From CAZHVS01 sp964536015 (GTDB lineage Bacteria > Bacteroidota > Ignavibacteria > Ignavibacteriales > Ignavibacteriaceae), in NCBI GenBank assembly GCA_964536015.1, contig CAZHVS010000009.1:91734-155733 (forward strand): 64,000 bases of DNA, read 5' to 3'. Below the pieces are notes generated by a model. That model was not told the DNA's origin. It saw nothing but the letters and a program-made list of their open reading frames with translations, and searched no databases. This document shows, one piece after another, positions 62,764-64,000 of this stretch. A program made the position numbers and the translations under genes. Within the stretch, counting starts at the first letter, position 1. Every line of letters begins with the position of its first letter.

Positions 62764-63705
62764 ATGAAACTTGTTAAACCATCGGCGCTAAAGAAAAAAG
62801 ATTTAATCGGAATAATTACTCCCGCTTCTACTCCATCTGATTTAACAAGAATTGATAAAGGCGTAAATTATCTTGAACAGCTCGGATATAATGTTGAAGT
62901 AGGAAAAAATGTTGGAAAATCATTTGGTTATCTTGCAGGTACCGATGATGAAAGACTTGCTGACCTGCATTATATGTTCGCTAAAAAAGAAGTTAAAGCT
63001 ATTATCTGTGCCCGCGGTGGTTATGGCTCTCCAAGACTTCTTAACAAAATTGATTTTAAACTGATTAAAAAAAATCCTAAAATATTTGTTGGATATAGCG
63101 ATATCACTGTGCTGCAGATGGCTTTTCTTAAAAAGGCAAATCTTGTAACATTTGCAGGTCCTATGCTTGCAGTCGATTTCCATAACGATATAAGTAAATT
63201 TACTGAAGAGATGTTCTGGCAGATTGTAACTTCAACAAAAAAGTTTGGTAAGGTTAAGCTGCCTTCAGAATCAAAAATAAATACAATTCATAAAGGAAAG
63301 TCTGAAGGAAGAATTATTGGTGGTAATCTTGCTCTGCTTCTATCTGTATTTGGAAGTTCGTTTTTGCCTGATTTTAAGGATAAAATATTATTGATTGAAG
63401 ATGTAGGTGAAGCTCCTTACCGCATAGATAGAATGCTTAATCAACTCAGGGTAACAAATACTTTTAATAAAATTGCAGGTTTAATAGCAGGACAATTTAC
63501 TGAATGTGTAGAAAAAGACCCTGAGACAAAGACATTATCCCTTGATGAAATTTTTACTCAATATTTTTCTGAAGTTAAGGTGCCGGTTATTGATAATTTT
63601 CCCCATGGACATATAAAACATAATGTTACTATTCCTTTTGGTATCAAAGTTAAGCTTAATGCTTCCAAAGGTTATCTTGAGTACCTTGAAAATGCAGTTG
63701 AATAG
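62764..63705 (+). CDS. LD-carboxypeptidase (S66 family)
   Basis: A 313-residue S66 peptidase. The nucleophile motif GYSDITVLQM near residue 113, the Glu in LIEDVGEAPYRIDRML near 216 and the His in FPHGHIKHNVTIPFG near 288 form the Ser-Glu-His triad of LdcA. These enzymes trim tetrapeptides in peptidoglycan recycling; MccF-like microcin immunity is the alternative. The ATG at 62764 follows AAGGA at good spacing, rather than the ATG two codons before. Confidence 0.88.
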   Translation: MKLVKPSALKKKDLIGIITPASTPSDLTRIDKGVNYLEQLGYNVEVGKNVGKSFGYLAGTDDERLADLHYMFAKKEVKAIICARGGYGSPRLLNKIDFKLIKKNPKIFVGYSDITVLQMAFLKKANLVTFAGPMLAVDFHNDISKFTEEMFWQIVTSTKKFGKVKLPSESKINTIHKGKSEGRIIGGNLALLLSVFGSSFLPDFKDKILLIEDVGEAPYRIDRMLNQLRVTNTFNKIAGLIAGQFTECVEKDPETKTLSLDEIFTQYFSEVKVPVIDNFPHGHIKHNVTIPFGIKVKLNASKGYLEYLENAVE

Positions 63706-63839
63706 ATTAGTTTTTACGTACGTTTAATCTACACTGTTGAGATTAGGATTTTGAATATAGAGTTATAATTTATAATTTGTTCTTGCTTTTTTCTCTTTTC
63801 ACTCTTAGTTTAATATATATTGTTCAACAATTAAACAAG

Positions 63840-64000
63840 ATGATGTTGCTGAAATAAAAAATCAATTCCAGCCCTCCCCATAAATCTCTTTCTCTGGTAA
63901 GCGGAGAATAGAGGGGCAGGTGCGGAACGGAAGTAGGCTCGTCAGGTGATGACAAGGGCAGGTGCGGAACGAAAGTAGGCTTGTCAAGTGATGACAAGGG
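63840..64000 (+). repeat. Diverged third copy of the T9SS-tail repeat with 42-bp tandem units
   Basis: It begins ATGATGTTGCTGAAATAA like copies A and B, with no gene before it, then a diverged palindrome block and two copies of the 42-bp unit (start points 63917 and 63959, period 42) containing CTTGTC...GACAAG-like arms. The array runs off the window end. Bases 63706-63839 hold AT-rich sequence with no gene seen. Confidence 0.85.

Noticed and set aside
63914..64000. Possible CRISPR array from the regular 42-bp units
   Set aside because: The units are nearly identical along their full length with no unique spacers between repeats, and no cas gene is present in the window.

Overview
The window is AT-rich chromosomal DNA that best fits the Ignavibacteria (Chlorobi/Bacteroidota side of the tree). 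The main clues are large secreted proteins ending in the type IX secretion (T9SS) sorting domain with an N-(F/Y)-PNPFNP block and a final K-M-(I/M)-LLK. Others are Gln immediately after many predicted signal-peptide cleavage sites, an AURKAIP1/COX24-type mini ribosomal protein, a DUF6485 protein, menaquinone genes, and a Gram-negative Lol/porin envelope. The assignment is inference from gene content; no 16S gene is present.

Region by region. 1-5.9 kb: amino-sugar use (3' part of nagA on the plus strand; a ROK sugar kinase, MFS permease, SIS-domain protein, ClC channel and C_GCAxxG protein as a likely minus-strand operon). 6-14.9 kb: housekeeping and small genes (IMPDH/GMPR-family enzyme, HU, a zinc-ribbon/TPR protein, the mini ribosomal protein, tRNA-Thr, an M6 metalloprotease with a T9SS signal, a cold-shock-like protein, DUF6485, tRNA-Arg abutting an AlaX-like editing protein, RsmB). 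14.9-21.7 kb: an accessory, decaying stretch. It holds a beta-propeller lipoprotein, a trypsin-like T9SS protein broken by three frameshifts, a 5'-truncated second beta-propeller gene and small secretion-signal remnants. This block is bracketed by an exact 178-bp direct repeat whose left edge encodes the last residues of a T9SS domain; a diverged third copy lies at the right end of the window.

21.8-37.7 kb: a near-gapless division and cell wall cluster in the order mraZ-rsmH-ftsL-pbp-murE-murF-mraY-murD-ftsW-murG-murC-ftsQ-ftsA-ftsZ, all on the plus strand with overlapping or touching genes; murB and ddl are absent. 38-50 kb: a PBP4-type carboxypeptidase, a lipoprotein glutaminyl cyclase, menH-menB-menA-menE, two haem-motif envelope proteins, a TlpA-like thioredoxin, an acyl-ACP thioesterase, PPK2, and groES-groEL under a perfect CIRCE element. 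50-55 kb: hisC, a lolCDE-like ABC exporter, and a Pro-Arg-His-Glu tRNA cluster. 55-64 kb: a von Willebrand A lipoprotein, then a phosphate locus (porin O/P, pstS, pstC, pstA, pstB, phoU) with two matching 11-bp-period Pho-box-like sites, and an LD-carboxypeptidase.

Most of the window is conserved core. The novelty lies in the 14.9-21.7 kb block and the repeat family that carries the end of a T9SS sorting domain. Secondary points are the tRNA-Arg/AlaX fusion of transcription units, the link between glutaminyl cyclase and Gln+1 signal peptides, and a possible small RNA near 11.9 kb.
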